Of a stretch of 15,309 nucleotides of DNA, positions 4,983 to 12,520 are shown in pieces (the stretch's first letter is position 1; each line of letters opens with the position of its first letter). The notes beneath the pieces are model-generated. The model was not told where the DNA came from, did no database searches, and was given only the letters and a program-made list of their open reading frames with translations. Made by a program: the position numbers and the translations under genes. Origin of the DNA: Anaerolineae bacterium (GTDB taxonomy: Bacteria > Chloroflexota > Anaerolineae > UBA4142); contig JAOACU010000034.1 in NCBI GenBank assembly GCA_026417715.1, positions 1-15,309 of the forward strand, in the 5' to 3' direction.

Positions 4983-7232
4983 ATGCCTGTCACTAAACAA
5001 GAAGTTCTCGATTATCATCGTTTGGGCAGACCCGGCAAAATCGAAGTGGTGCCCACCAAGCCCACGCAAACGCAACGCGATTTGACGTTGGCGTATTCGC
5101 CGGGGGTTGCCGAAGCCACACTCGAAGTGGAACGTGATCCAGAGACGGCATACGAGTTAACAGCGAAGGGCAATCTGGTCGCGGTCGTTTCGAATGGCAC
5201 AGCGATCTTGGGACTCGGTGATCGCGGTCCACTCGCCGCCAAGCCGGTGATGGAAGGCAAGGGCTTGCTCTTCAAACGCTTTGCCGATATTGATGTGTTC
5301 GACATCGAAATCAACGCGCGCACACCGGAAGAAATCGTCACCGTCGTCAAAGCCCTCGAACCGACGTTTGGTGGCATCAATCTGGAAGACATCAAAGCGC
5401 CAGAATGTTTCGAGGTCGAAGAACAACTCAAAGCGCAAATGAACATTCCGGTCTTTCACGATGATCAACACGGCACCGCGATCATTGCGGGGGCGGGTTT
5501 GCTCAACGCACTCGAAATCGCCGGCAAACGTATCGAAGAGATTCGCGTGGTCATCAACGGCGCGGGCGCGAGCGCGATCGCGTCCGGTGAGTTTTGGGTA
5601 CGGCTCGGCGTGCGACGTGAAAATATTGTGATGCTCGATACGCGCGGCGTCATCTACAAGGGGCGCACTGAAGCAATGAATCCGTACAAAGCGCGTTTTG
5701 CCAGCGACACCAGAGCGCGCACACTTGCCCAAGCCGTCCAAGATGCCGATGTGTTTCTGGGTTTGTCGGTTGCGAATGTGTTGACACCCGAAATGGTCAA
5801 GACGATGGCGCGCACGCCGATTATTTTTGCGCTCGCGAACCCTGACCCCGAAATTCCGTACGAGGTTGCCAAAGCCGCGCGCCCCGATGCGATTGTCGCG
5901 ACAGGACGCAGTGACTATCCCAATCAAATCAACAACGTGTTGGGCTTTCCGTTCATCTTTCGCGGCGCGCTCGATGTGCGCGCGAGAGCGATTAACGAGG
6001 AAATGAAAATCGCGGCAGCGCGCGCACTTGCCGCACTCGCTAAAGAAGATGTGCCCGATAGCGTCCTCAAAGCGTACGGACTCGATGCGCTCTGTTTTGG
6101 ACCCGATTACATCGTCCCCAAGCCGATTGATCCGCGCGTGTTGTTGTGGGAAGCGCCCGCCGTCGCGCAAGCCGCTATCGAATCGGGAGTAGCGCGCAAG
6201 ACTCTCGATCTTGTCAAGTATCGCGAGCAACTCGAAGCGCGACTCGGCAGAGGACGTGAATTGATGCGCGCGATCATCACCAAAGCCAAATCGAATCCCA
6301 AGCGCATCGTCTTTGGCGAAGGCGAAGAACCCAAAGTGATTCGCGCGGCGATGCAAGTGCAGGACGAAGGCATCGGTTATCCGATTTTGTTAGGACGCCG
6401 CGAAGTGATTACGCAAAAAATTCGCGAACTGAATTTGAATTTCCAACCGACGATTATTTCGCCGACCGAAAATCCACCCAACCTCGAACGTTACATCGAG
6501 GCGTACCACAAACTGCGCGAACGCAAAGGCATCACGCGCGAAATGGCGGCGCGCTTGATGACGGGACGCAATCACTATGGACCGATGATGGTGCGCTTGG
6601 GCGATGCCGATGCGTACATCAGCGGGTTGAATTTCAACTATCCCGATGTGATTCGTCCCGCGCTCCAAATCGTCAAAATGCGCGCGGGCGTGAACAAGGT
6701 GGCGGGGATGTACATCGTCATCACCAAAGACCAACGTGTCTTTTTCTTCACCGACGCGACGGTGAACATTGATCCGAGTGCCGAAGACCTTGCCGAGATT
6801 GCCATTCTGGCGGCGCAAGCCGCGCGCAAGTTCGATGTAGAGCCGCGTGTGGCGATGCTCTCGTTTTCCAACTTTGGTAGTGTGCGGCATCCATTTGCAG
6901 ACAAAGTGCGTCGCGCCGTCGAACTTGTGCGCGCGCGTGAACCCGATTTGCCAGTGGACGGCGAAATGCAAGCCGATACAGCCGTCGTTGCCAAGATTTT
7001 GGAGGAACGTTATCCGTTTGCGTGTGTGCGCGATCCCAACATCTTGGTATTTCCAAACTTGGAATCGGCTAACATCGCCTACAAACTGTTACATCATCTT
7101 GGCGGTGCTGAAATGATCGGTCCGATTCTGTTGGGGATGGGCAAAGCGATTCACGTCTTGCAACAGGGTGACGAGGTCAAAGACATTGTGAATATGGCGG
7201 CAATCGCAGTGGTGGATGCGCAAGAGCAATGA
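4983..7232 (+). CDS. maeB: NADP-dependent malic enzyme with C-terminal phosphotransacetylase-like domain (MaeB type)
   Basis: Oxidative decarboxylation of malate to pyruvate, linking the TCA cycle to pyruvate and supplying NAD(P)H. The 749-residue length is typical of the MaeB hybrid. The malic domain spans about 1-420: AYSPGVAE with catalytic Tyr38, VMEGKGLLFK with the conserved lysines near 93-98, metal-binding NLEDIKAPECF (Glu135, Asp136) and FHDDQHGTA (Asp160, Asp161). The nucleotide-binding loop INGAGASAIA is at 191-200, followed by FALANPDPE. Residues about 430-749 are the PTA/PTB-like domain; in studied MaeB proteins this part regulates the enzyme (for example response to acetyl-CoA) rather than acting as phosphotransacetylase. 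The start is firm: AAGGAG ends six bases before the ATG and a strong promoter lies upstream. The NADP preference is inferred from the family. Confidence 0.95.
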   Translation: MPVTKQEVLDYHRLGRPGKIEVVPTKPTQTQRDLTLAYSPGVAEATLEVERDPETAYELTAKGNLVAVVSNGTAILGLGDRGPLAAKPVMEGKGLLFKRFADIDVFDIEINARTPEEIVTVVKALEPTFGGINLEDIKAPECFEVEEQLKAQMNIPVFHDDQHGTAIIAGAGLLNALEIAGKRIEEIRVVINGAGASAIASGEFWVRLGVRRENIVMLDTRGVIYKGRTEAMNPYKARFASDTRARTLAQAVQDADVFLGLSVANVLTPEMVKTMARTPIIFALANPDPEIPYEVAKAARPDAIVATGRSDYPNQINNVLGFPFIFRGALDVRARAINEEMKIAAARALAALAKEDVPDSVLKAYGLDALCFGPDYIVPKPIDPRVLLWEAPAVAQAAIESGVARKTLDLVKYREQLEARLGRGRELMRAIITKAKSNPKRIVFGEGEEPKVIRAAMQVQDEGIGYPILLGRREVITQKIRELNLNFQPTIISPTENPPNLERYIEAYHKLRERKGITREMAARLMTGRNHYGPMMVRLGDADAYISGLNFNYPDVIRPALQIVKMRAGVNKVAGMYIVITKDQRVFFFTDATVNIDPSAEDLAEIAILAAQAARKFDVEPRVAMLSFSNFGSVRHPFADKVRRAVELVRAREPDLPVDGEMQADTAVVAKILEERYPFACVRDPNILVFPNLESANIAYKLLHHLGGAEMIGPILLGMGKAIHVLQQGDEVKDIVNMAAIAVVDAQEQ

Positions 7233-7235
7233 ACA

Positions 7236-7266
7236 AACGTGGGCGGAGAAATTCTCCGCCCACGTT
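7236..7266. terminator. Bidirectional terminator between maeB and the cyclase gene
   Basis: AACGTGGGCGGAGAA (7236-7250) and TTCTCCGCCCACGTT (7252-7266) are perfect 15-bp inverted arms with a 1-nt spacer. TTGTTT follows on the plus strand and TTTGTT on the minus strand. It begins four bases after the maeB stop and ends three bases before the stop of the converging gene, the classic place for a shared intrinsic terminator. Confidence 0.9.
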
Positions 7267-7268
7267 GT

Positions 7269-7898
7269 TTACGCAATCAAAATCGCGCGTCCTGGTGCAC
7301 CATCGCCATCTTGAATCTTGAGTGGTAAACCGATAAAGGTGTATGTGCCTGCTTTGACGCCGCGCAAATTCAATCCCTCGACGATAATCACCCCTGCGCC
7401 AAGTAAAGTGCGATGTGTGCGCGGTTCACTCGCTCCGTACGTTTCCACACTCAGATAATCCACGCCCACCAGTTTCACTTTACGCGCGACCAGCCACTCG
7501 GCGGCATCCCAAGCGATACCGACGTAGTCGGATTGAAAACCAGCGCGTTCCCACAATGCCGAACTGCGCGTCTTGAACAAAAGACGTTGCGTGCGCGCGG
7601 GAATGCGCGCGCGTTCCAAATCGCGCGCCGTGATCTCGCGTTCGATGCGCGTGAAATCCACGACGCGCGCGCGTCCGCACAACACGTTCAAATCGAGTTG
7701 GTCAATCGTTTTGCCGCCGGGCAAAAAGTGAATCGGCGGATCAAAGTGTGTGCCGGTGTGATTGCCCAGTGACAAGCGCGACACATTCGACCGACTCCCC
7801 TTGCCGATTTGTTTGAACGGCTCGATGACGACCGGTGGATCGCTGGGATAGGTGGGCATCGTCGGTGAAATCGGAACAGAAATATCGTAGATTTTCAT
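7269..7898 (-). CDS. Cyclase-family metal-dependent hydrolase (kynurenine formamidase-like)
   Basis: The 209-residue protein belongs to the cyclase family (PF04199), whose best-known member is the N-formylkynurenine formamidase KynB of similar length. The metal site is clear: HTGTHFDPPIHF (47-58) with His47, His51, Asp53 and His57, plus His162 and Glu174 further on. N-terminal DISVPISPTMPTYPSDPP is the usual start of the family. It probably hydrolyses an N-formyl amide or a cyclic amide. No other tryptophan-degradation gene is near, so the substrate is open. Its ATG overlaps the transporter's stop codon by four bases (ATGA), with GGAGGAG inside the transporter's 3' end, so the two are translationally coupled. 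Confidence 0.85.
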   Translation of the reverse strand: MKIYDISVPISPTMPTYPSDPPVVIEPFKQIGKGSRSNVSRLSLGNHTGTHFDPPIHFLPGGKTIDQLDLNVLCGRARVVDFTRIEREITARDLERARIPARTQRLLFKTRSSALWERAGFQSDYVGIAWDAAEWLVARKVKLVGVDYLSVETYGASEPRTHRTLLGAGVIIVEGLNLRGVKAGTYTFIGLPLKIQDGDGAPGRAILIA

Positions 7899-8587
7899 TG
7901 TGACTCCTCCAAGACTTTGAACGGATTAAAGTCAGTGGTGTAATCGTAATAGTCTTCGTGCTCAGCGCGCTTGAGAAAATTTACCACTGCATAAGTCACT
8001 GGCGTTGCGAGCACTTCGTACACACACTTGAGCAACCATTCGGTCAGAGAAATGTTGATCATCACTTCGGGTGTGAGTGTGCCTGTGAACGCGATGAGTG
8101 TAAAGAGTGCGGTGTCGAAACCTTGCCCCACGAGCGTACTGCTGATCGTGCGCGACCACAGCCATTTGCCTTGTGTGATGATTTTCAGTTTGGCGAGAAC
8201 GAACGAGTTGCTGAATTCACCTACCAGATACGCGATGAACGATGCGAGCAACAGGCGCGGCGCGTAGCCCAAGATTTGTTCGTAGGCGGCTTGTCCTTCC
8301 CAAAATGGCGCGGCGGGCAACCACGCGCCAATTTGAATCGCGATCACGGCGAGCAAGTTGCACGCAAAGCCCGTCCAAATCACTTGTCGCGAACGCGCAT
8401 AACCGTACACTTCGGTCAGAATATCGCCAAAGATGTAACTGATCGGAAAAATAGTGATCGCCGCCGACATCACAATATCGCCAATCGCGACGATTTTGAC
8501 GGTGATGATGTTGGAAATGATGAGGCAGGTCACAAAGACGCCGGTGACGATGCTCAGGTAACGATACCCTGATCTGGAACGATGCAT
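7895..8587 (-). CDS. yhhQ: YhhQ-family queuosine-precursor transporter
   Basis: A 230-residue integral membrane protein with about six hydrophobic segments (roughly 11-29, 39-55, 68-90, 110-130, 155-172, 182-204). The signature FGDILTEVYGYARSR (53-67) and YEVLATPVTYAVVNFLKR (190-207) place it in COG1738/VUT-1. E. coli YhhQ of this family imports the queuosine precursors preQ0 and preQ1 for tRNA modification; that substrate is inferred here. I chose the ATG at 8587, preceded by AGAGAG, because the longer open frame up to 8755 adds a polar, cysteine- and arginine-rich stretch that overlaps the upstream SH3 gene. It lies 41 bases after that gene and overlaps the cyclase start. Confidence 0.85.
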   Translation of the reverse strand: MHRSRSGYRYLSIVTGVFVTCLIISNIITVKIVAIGDIVMSAAITIFPISYIFGDILTEVYGYARSRQVIWTGFACNLLAVIAIQIGAWLPAAPFWEGQAAYEQILGYAPRLLLASFIAYLVGEFSNSFVLAKLKIITQGKWLWSRTISSTLVGQGFDTALFTLIAFTGTLTPEVMINISLTEWLLKCVYEVLATPVTYAVVNFLKRAEHEDYYDYTTDFNPFKVLEESQ

Positions 8588-8628
8588 TTGCTCTCTCTGA
8601 GAATCGAATTGGTTCACGCGAAACTGAA

Positions 8629-9063
8629 TTATGGATAGGGGGCAGGAGCCGCAGTAACCAGTGGCAGTGTTTCGATTGGCACACCCAGTTCGGCGTACGC
8701 GGCAGAGATCCAACCGCGCGCGTTCGGATCGCGCGGCAAAATGATTTGCACCCAATCGTTGGCTGCATTGCGTCCAACGACTTGAACAGTATCACCACGA
8801 TTCAAGCGATCCACAATCGCGGCGTTGGTGTTGGGCGCGGCGCGCACACGCAAACTATCGGCGCGAATCGTTGCCGTCACGGGGGGAGGAGGTTGAGTGG
8901 GTGGCGGGGCTGTGGGTTCGGGTGCTGCCACCACACGCGCGACGGGTGGCGTTGCGGTGGGACGTGGGCGCGTGGGGGTAGGCGAAAAGTTCGCAAGCAG
9001 GTTGGTGAGTTGGCAACTTAGTGTGCCCATTACTAGCAAAGCGAGAATCACGGATCGTTTCAT
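8629..9063 (-). CDS. Secreted protein with proline-rich linker and bacterial SH3 domain
   Basis: 144 residues from the ATG at 9063. A short positively charged N-terminus and hydrophobic stretch (MKRSVILALLVMGTLSC) end at Cys17, which may be a lipid attachment site although threonine at -3 is unusual. Residues about 28-62 are a Thr/Pro-rich linker, and 64-125 form a bacterial SH3-type domain (RADSLRVRAAPNTNAAIV...GWISAAY), usually a cell-wall or peptide binder. Nothing indicates an enzyme. The start is four bases after the methyltransferase stop. The alternative ATG at 9111 would overlap that gene and put a polar stretch before the signal peptide, so it is less likely. Confidence 0.8.
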   Translation of the reverse strand: MKRSVILALLVMGTLSCQLTNLLANFSPTPTRPRPTATPPVARVVAAPEPTAPPPTQPPPPVTATIRADSLRVRAAPNTNAAIVDRLNRGDTVQVVGRNAANDWVQIILPRDPNARGWISAAYAELGVPIETLPLVTAAPAPYP

Positions 9064-9067
9064 TTGT

Positions 9068-9970
9068 TCATACGCTCGCGTAAGGCGCGGTAAGTGGAGC
9101 ACGCTGGTCAAGTATACGGCGTTGTGCGCGTTCTTCCAACGGATAGTTGGTTATGATCAACTCAGTCAACTTGCCACGTCTCTCACCGTTACAATTGATT
9201 GCACGATTGGCTTGTACTTCGTCAATGATAAACTGTGACGATGTATACAATGCACGAATGGTGCTTACATTCGAATTCGATACCATGACATTCACATTCT
9301 GTTTGGTCAGTTCGATGCAGACATCGCGCAATCTTTTTTGATCTTCGACCGAAAATCCGTTGGCGTGATAGGATGTGAAATTAGACGTTGGTGAGAGAGG
9401 AACATAGGGAGGGTCAAAGTATACCAGATCGCCTGGCTGGGCGCGTTCCAATACAGTTTCAAAGGGTGCACAAATGATCTTGATATGACGCAACGCTTGA
9501 GAAACAGCATACAAATTTTCTTTATCACAATACTGTGGGGACTTGTATCTACCAAAAGGCACATTGAATTGTCCCTGTCTATTCACACGATACAAACCGT
9601 TGTAACCAGTCTTGTTCAGGTAAATCATCCGAGCCGCTCGTTGAGGCAAATCTAATTCAAACGGATTTTGGGCACGTAGCCGATAGTAAAAGTCTTTATC
9701 GTGTGGGAAACTACCTAGTAATCGAATAACATCGCTAACGTGATCCCGAATTGCAATGTAGGTATCAATCAGTTCCGCATTTATATCAGAAATGGTGGCA
9801 TGATGAATTTTGCCTGCGCGATATAACTTGAAGAAAAACGCACCACCACCAACGAATGGCTCGTGATAGTTGATAAAGTAAGCAGGCATATGTTGCAAAA
9901 GTTCATCAACTAACTGTGTTTTTCCACCTGCCCATTTTAGAAACGGACGCGGAACCAGATTTTCTCCCAT
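9068..9970 (-). CDS. D12-class adenine-N6 DNA methyltransferase (Dam-like)
   Basis: This 300-residue protein methylates adenine in a specific DNA site using S-adenosylmethionine. The class alpha order is clear: PFLKWAGGKTQL (9-20) as the SAM-contact motif, EPFVGGGAFFF (37-47), ISDINAELI (60-68), NKTGYNGLYRVN (119-130), and the catalytic DPPYVPLS (186-193). The target is often GATC in Dam/DpnM relatives but cannot be read here. It sits 15 bases downstream of a PD-(D/E)XK nuclease gene in the same direction; together they look like a type II restriction-modification pair. Base composition is clearly more A+T-rich than the neighbours, and GCGCG runs, dense elsewhere, are nearly absent, which supports horizontal gain. 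GGAG lies before the ATG. Confidence 0.9.
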   Translation of the reverse strand: MGENLVPRPFLKWAGGKTQLVDELLQHMPAYFINYHEPFVGGGAFFFKLYRAGKIHHATISDINAELIDTYIAIRDHVSDVIRLLGSFPHDKDFYYRLRAQNPFELDLPQRAARMIYLNKTGYNGLYRVNRQGQFNVPFGRYKSPQYCDKENLYAVSQALRHIKIICAPFETVLERAQPGDLVYFDPPYVPLSPTSNFTSYHANGFSVEDQKRLRDVCIELTKQNVNVMVSNSNVSTIRALYTSSQFIIDEVQANRAINCNGERRGKLTELIITNYPLEERAQRRILDQRAPLTAPYASV

Positions 9971-9985
9971 TCTGCTTCTCCATCC

Positions 9986-10375
9986 TCACAGCGAGAAGTA
10001 CAAACGACACCACTCTTCGAGATCGTCAAACCATACTACCTTGCCTGTAGACATCAGATATCCTTGCATATTTTTTGAAAAACCCTCACCCTCAATAACG
10101 ACAATCCCAGGAATGGGCCAGGATTCGATATCCTTAATGGTTGCCAATATTTTCTCTTCCGCCGTTCCGCCTTCGGCTTGAGTTTTACATTCTATTCCAA
10201 GTTTCTTTTTTGTTTCTGGATGGGTGTAGACGACATCAATGTGTCGTCTTGCTCCCCATAGGCGACGTGCAGCTTTCACCTCGGTGTCAACTTCCAGCCC
10301 CAGTTTCTTTCCGAGTTCGACGACTCGGCGTTTCAGGTCTTCACCTCGGCGTGGCGCTGTCCCTCTACCCACCAT
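9986..10375 (-). CDS. PD-(D/E)XK endonuclease, probable restriction partner of the methyltransferase
   Basis: A 129-residue protein with the pattern of a compact PD-(D/E)XK nuclease: basic N-terminal helix region (PRRGEDLKRRVVELGKKLG), RLWGARRHIDVVY with Asp47, then LGIECKTQ with Glu62 and Lys64, and a predicted helix TAEEKILATIKDIESW after it. The small size and single domain suggest a homodimeric type II enzyme. The specificity is unknown. The pairing with the D12 methyltransferase immediately downstream is the main support for a restriction role; a repair or very-short-patch role is possible but less likely. GGGAG lies seven bases before the ATG, and its own -10 box is at 10417-10422. Composition is A+T-rich like the methyltransferase. 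Confidence 0.75.
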   Translation of the reverse strand: MVGRGTAPRRGEDLKRRVVELGKKLGLEVDTEVKAARRLWGARRHIDVVYTHPETKKKLGIECKTQAEGGTAEEKILATIKDIESWPIPGIVVIEGEGFSKNMQGYLMSTGKVVWFDDLEEWCRLYFSL

Positions 10376-10401
10376 ATTTCACTCCCGAGAAATGTGATAG
10401 T

Positions 10402-10427
10402 TTCCAATCTGCTGGAATTATATCCAG
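10402..10427 (-). promoter_or_regulatory. Promoter with overlapping palindromes ahead of the restriction-modification pair
   Basis: A perfect minus-strand TATAAT (10417-10422) has no good -35 at 16-18 bp. The -10 box lies in the middle of the palindrome CTGGA-ATTATA-TCCAG (10412-10427), and a second inverted repeat TTCCA/TGGAA (10402-10406, 10413-10417) overlaps it. Such placement could be an operator that limits transcription of the pair. No C-protein gene is present, so this is an inference. Confidence 0.45.
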
Positions 10428-10447
10428 TTTTCGATTACGCGACTAGA

Positions 10448-10687
10448 TCACCCTGCGCGCCTCTGAATTTCCTCCGCAAACGTCTGTGGATCCATCGGCG
10501 CGATGTATAATCGTTCGCCGTCGTACAGCGCGCCATCAATATCCACGACGTTGCCTTCGCCGTCGCGCACGATGGCGCGATGCGTCTGAACGCGCTGCAC
10601 CGCGCGCGCGCCAATCACGTTGCGGACACGCATTCCCAGAAAGGTGACCTTGGGTTTATCGTTCACATAGACGGTGATTTTTGGCAT
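10448..10687 (-). CDS. Small beta-grasp-like protein of unknown function
   Basis: I do not recognise this 79-residue protein with certainty. It has a regular pattern: strand KITVYVND, strand PKVTFLG, a helix RVRNVIGARAVQRV, then strands AIVRDGEG, NVVDIDGALYDGERLYIAP and a C-terminal helix. This looks like a ubiquitin-like (beta-grasp) fold, but it lacks the C-terminal Gly-Gly of ThiS/MoaD carriers and has no cysteines for a 2Fe-2S centre. GGAG lies six bases before the ATG, at the edge of the inverted repeat 10702-10763. It follows the 5'-nucleotidase gene by 100 bases in the same direction. Base composition is like the host genes, not like the restriction pair. Confidence 0.65.
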   Translation of the reverse strand: MPKITVYVNDKPKVTFLGMRVRNVIGARAVQRVQTHRAIVRDGEGNVVDIDGALYDGERLYIAPMDPQTFAEEIQRRAG

Positions 10688-10701
10688 CGTTTACTCCGTA
10701 C

Positions 10702-10763
10702 TGCGTATTGCGTATAACGCCTCACGTCTCACGCCTCACGCATTACGGAATACGCAATACGCA
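10702..10763. repeat. Inverted repeat TGCGTATTGCGTAT with CTCACG tandem loop
   Basis: TGCGTATTGCGTAT (10702-10715) pairs perfectly with ATACGCAATACGCA (10750-10763). The loop holds three 7-bp tandem units CTCACGY (10721, 10728, 10735), and CGCCTCACGCAATAC appears again just after the right arm (10774-10788). The element fills nearly all of the gap between the 5'-nucleotidase and the 79-residue gene. Within each arm TGCGTAT itself is repeated twice, so the stem is built of smaller units. Confidence 0.85.
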
Positions 10764-10787
10764 ATATGCATCACGCCTCACGCAATA

Positions 10788-12347
10788 CTACCTCGCCTCC
10801 ACAATCCGCCCTTCCACCTTGGGATTGACCGGCGAATTTTTGGTGACATACGCGGCAACAACATCCACCACAGGGTCACCGTAGATGAGGTTCGTACCTT
10901 CGCGGAAAGCGATTTGTCCATCACCGCCGTTGGCGAGGTAATCAATCGTCTGCACACGATACACTTTTTGCAAGTCTATCGGTTTGCCGCGAATGAGAAT
11001 GTTGGAGACGCGACTGCCAGCCGGTTTGGAACAATCGTACGTGAACGACATTCCCGCGACTAACGTATTGACGCGCGGACACGAGACTGCCACTTCGAGT
11101 ACCGCTTTGATGTGTTCGCCTTTCAAGTCCATCGCGACGAGCACATTATCGAACGGCAACATCTCGTACAACTGACCGTAGGTGATGGGACCTTTGGGAA
11201 TGTCGGCGCGGATGCCCGCGTTGTTGTGCATCGCCACATCGGCGGGTGTGTCGCCGGCTTGATTTGCCCACAGCATTGCATCCACCACCAAGTTGCCCGA
11301 CGGATATTCGCCGGTGCTACGTCCATCGGGCGTGTACGCGCGCACCAAGTCAATCAACGTTTCGCCGATGACCTTGCGCGTCGCCACGCGTCCTTCTTCG
11401 ATCAGTTTGTTGAACATCTCGGCAATCTCTTTGGGTGTCTGCGCTTTGTTGCTCACAGCGGCGATTAGGAGGTTGCTCTTGGTGTAATCCGTGATCTTTT
11501 TGGTGGCGCGATCAATCGTCAACGCAAGTCGTCCGACGTTCTGTGCCTTACTGCCCGCTTGTACGATGATGGTATTACCAATGACTTTGGGCATACGCAA
11601 TTCCGTGTGCGTGTGTCCACCGACGATAACATTGATGTCAGGCAACGCTTCGGCGATACGTTGATCTGCATCAAAACCCGCGTGCGAAAGCACGATGATC
11701 ACATCGGCTTGGCGTTTCACTTCGGGGAGAATTTGTTTCAGTGCTTCGAGTTCGTCAACGAATTTGAACGCTTGCAACTCTTTGACCTTGCTACTGATGC
11801 TCGGTGTGCGTGTGTATCCAACTCCAATGATGCCAAAGCGCACACCTTCGATTTCCTTAACGATGTACGCCTTTGCCCACGCGGGCACCTTACCACTCGA
11901 CGCTTCGACGATGTTCGCAATCAGAATCGGGAACTTGGCTTCGCGCGCGCGCGCTTGCGTGACCGCGACACCTTGATCGAAATCGTGATTACCGAGCGTC
12001 ATTGCATCGTAGCCGATGCTATTCATCGCGGCGATGATCGTTTTGCCCTGATCGCGATTCGACGCAAACGTGCCCACCCACAAATCGCCTGTATCGAACA
12101 AAAGAACAGGTCCTTGCGCCTCTTGTTTCAGACGCGCAATCGTGCCCATCACATGCGGCAAACCGCCAAACTCGAACGTCACTCCATCGCTCATCTTGAG
12201 AATTTGACCTTCGAGATAACCATGCATATCGTTCGTGTGTAAAATCGTCACGGTCAAAGGACCGCTTGGCGTTGGAGTTGGCGCGGCACACGCCATCAAA
12301 AGTATCAAGTTGATAATGACAATGATCGCACCGATTCGTTTGAACAT
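10788..12347 (-). CDS. Lipoprotein 5'-nucleotidase / 2',3'-cyclic phosphodiesterase
   Basis: 519 residues from the ATG at 12347, chosen because GGAGG lies seven bases before it and it opens a lipoprotein signal peptide (LLMAC, lipidated Cys20, then a Thr/Pro-rich linker). The open frame continues upstream to 12446 without a signal or ribosome site. The metallophosphoesterase domain spans about 31-290: LHTNDMHG (Asp40, His42), FDTGDLW (Asp85), LGNHDFD (Asn120, His121), LSHAGFD (His222) and GGHTHTE (His245, His247). The C-terminal 5'-nucleotidase domain spans about 320-515, with YPSGNLVVDAM, HNNAGIRADIPKGPITYGQL and the substrate-binding YLANGGDGQIAF. It dephosphorylates extracellular nucleotides for uptake of nucleosides and phosphate. 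Confidence 0.93.
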   Translation of the reverse strand: MFKRIGAIIVIINLILLMACAAPTPTPSGPLTVTILHTNDMHGYLEGQILKMSDGVTFEFGGLPHVMGTIARLKQEAQGPVLLFDTGDLWVGTFASNRDQGKTIIAAMNSIGYDAMTLGNHDFDQGVAVTQARAREAKFPILIANIVEASSGKVPAWAKAYIVKEIEGVRFGIIGVGYTRTPSISSKVKELQAFKFVDELEALKQILPEVKRQADVIIVLSHAGFDADQRIAEALPDINVIVGGHTHTELRMPKVIGNTIIVQAGSKAQNVGRLALTIDRATKKITDYTKSNLLIAAVSNKAQTPKEIAEMFNKLIEEGRVATRKVIGETLIDLVRAYTPDGRSTGEYPSGNLVVDAMLWANQAGDTPADVAMHNNAGIRADIPKGPITYGQLYEMLPFDNVLVAMDLKGEHIKAVLEVAVSCPRVNTLVAGMSFTYDCSKPAGSRVSNILIRGKPIDLQKVYRVQTIDYLANGGDGQIAFREGTNLIYGDPVVDVVAAYVTKNSPVNPKVEGRIVEAR

Positions 12348-12474
12348 TTTTTCCTCCGCTAAAATATGACCGCTGTTCGTTTTCAGCCACACAGCAATAA
12401 CATCCGCAGAAATTTCTTTGACCACTACTCGTCGTTCACTGCTCACTATCCACTTGCCATCGTACTATACCGCG

Positions 12475-12504
12475 TTTCGCAAATTCGTCAAATGGTTGTA
12501 TACT
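12475..12504 (+). promoter_or_regulatory. Weak candidate promoter for the DUF2227 / carboxypeptidase operon
   Basis: TATACT (12499-12504, five of six matches) lies 17 bases before the ATG at 12521. The -35 position 18 bp upstream (TTTCGC, 12475-12480) matches the consensus only in its first two bases. The 173-base gap also contains the start region of the divergent 5'-nucleotidase gene, for which I see no clear promoter. Confidence 0.35.
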
Positions 12505-12520
12505 TGGCCTGAGGTGAACA

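Noticed and set aside
5157..6356. Long open frame of 399 codons on the minus strand inside maeB
   Set aside because: Antisense shadow of a well-identified gene in GC-rich sequence; its product is rich in His, Arg and Asp with no domain pattern.
7413..7772. 119-codon plus-strand frame opposite the cyclase gene
   Set aside because: Shadow of the metal-dependent cyclase gene, which has clear catalytic motifs on the other strand.
8588..8755. N-terminal extension of the YhhQ-type transporter
   Set aside because: Polar, cysteine-rich, overlaps the SH3 gene, and the ATG at 8587 with AGAGAG gives the normal family start.
12348..12446. 33-residue N-terminal extension of the 5'-nucleotidase
   Set aside because: It would bury the lipoprotein signal peptide, and the ATG at 12347 has a strong GGAGG site.
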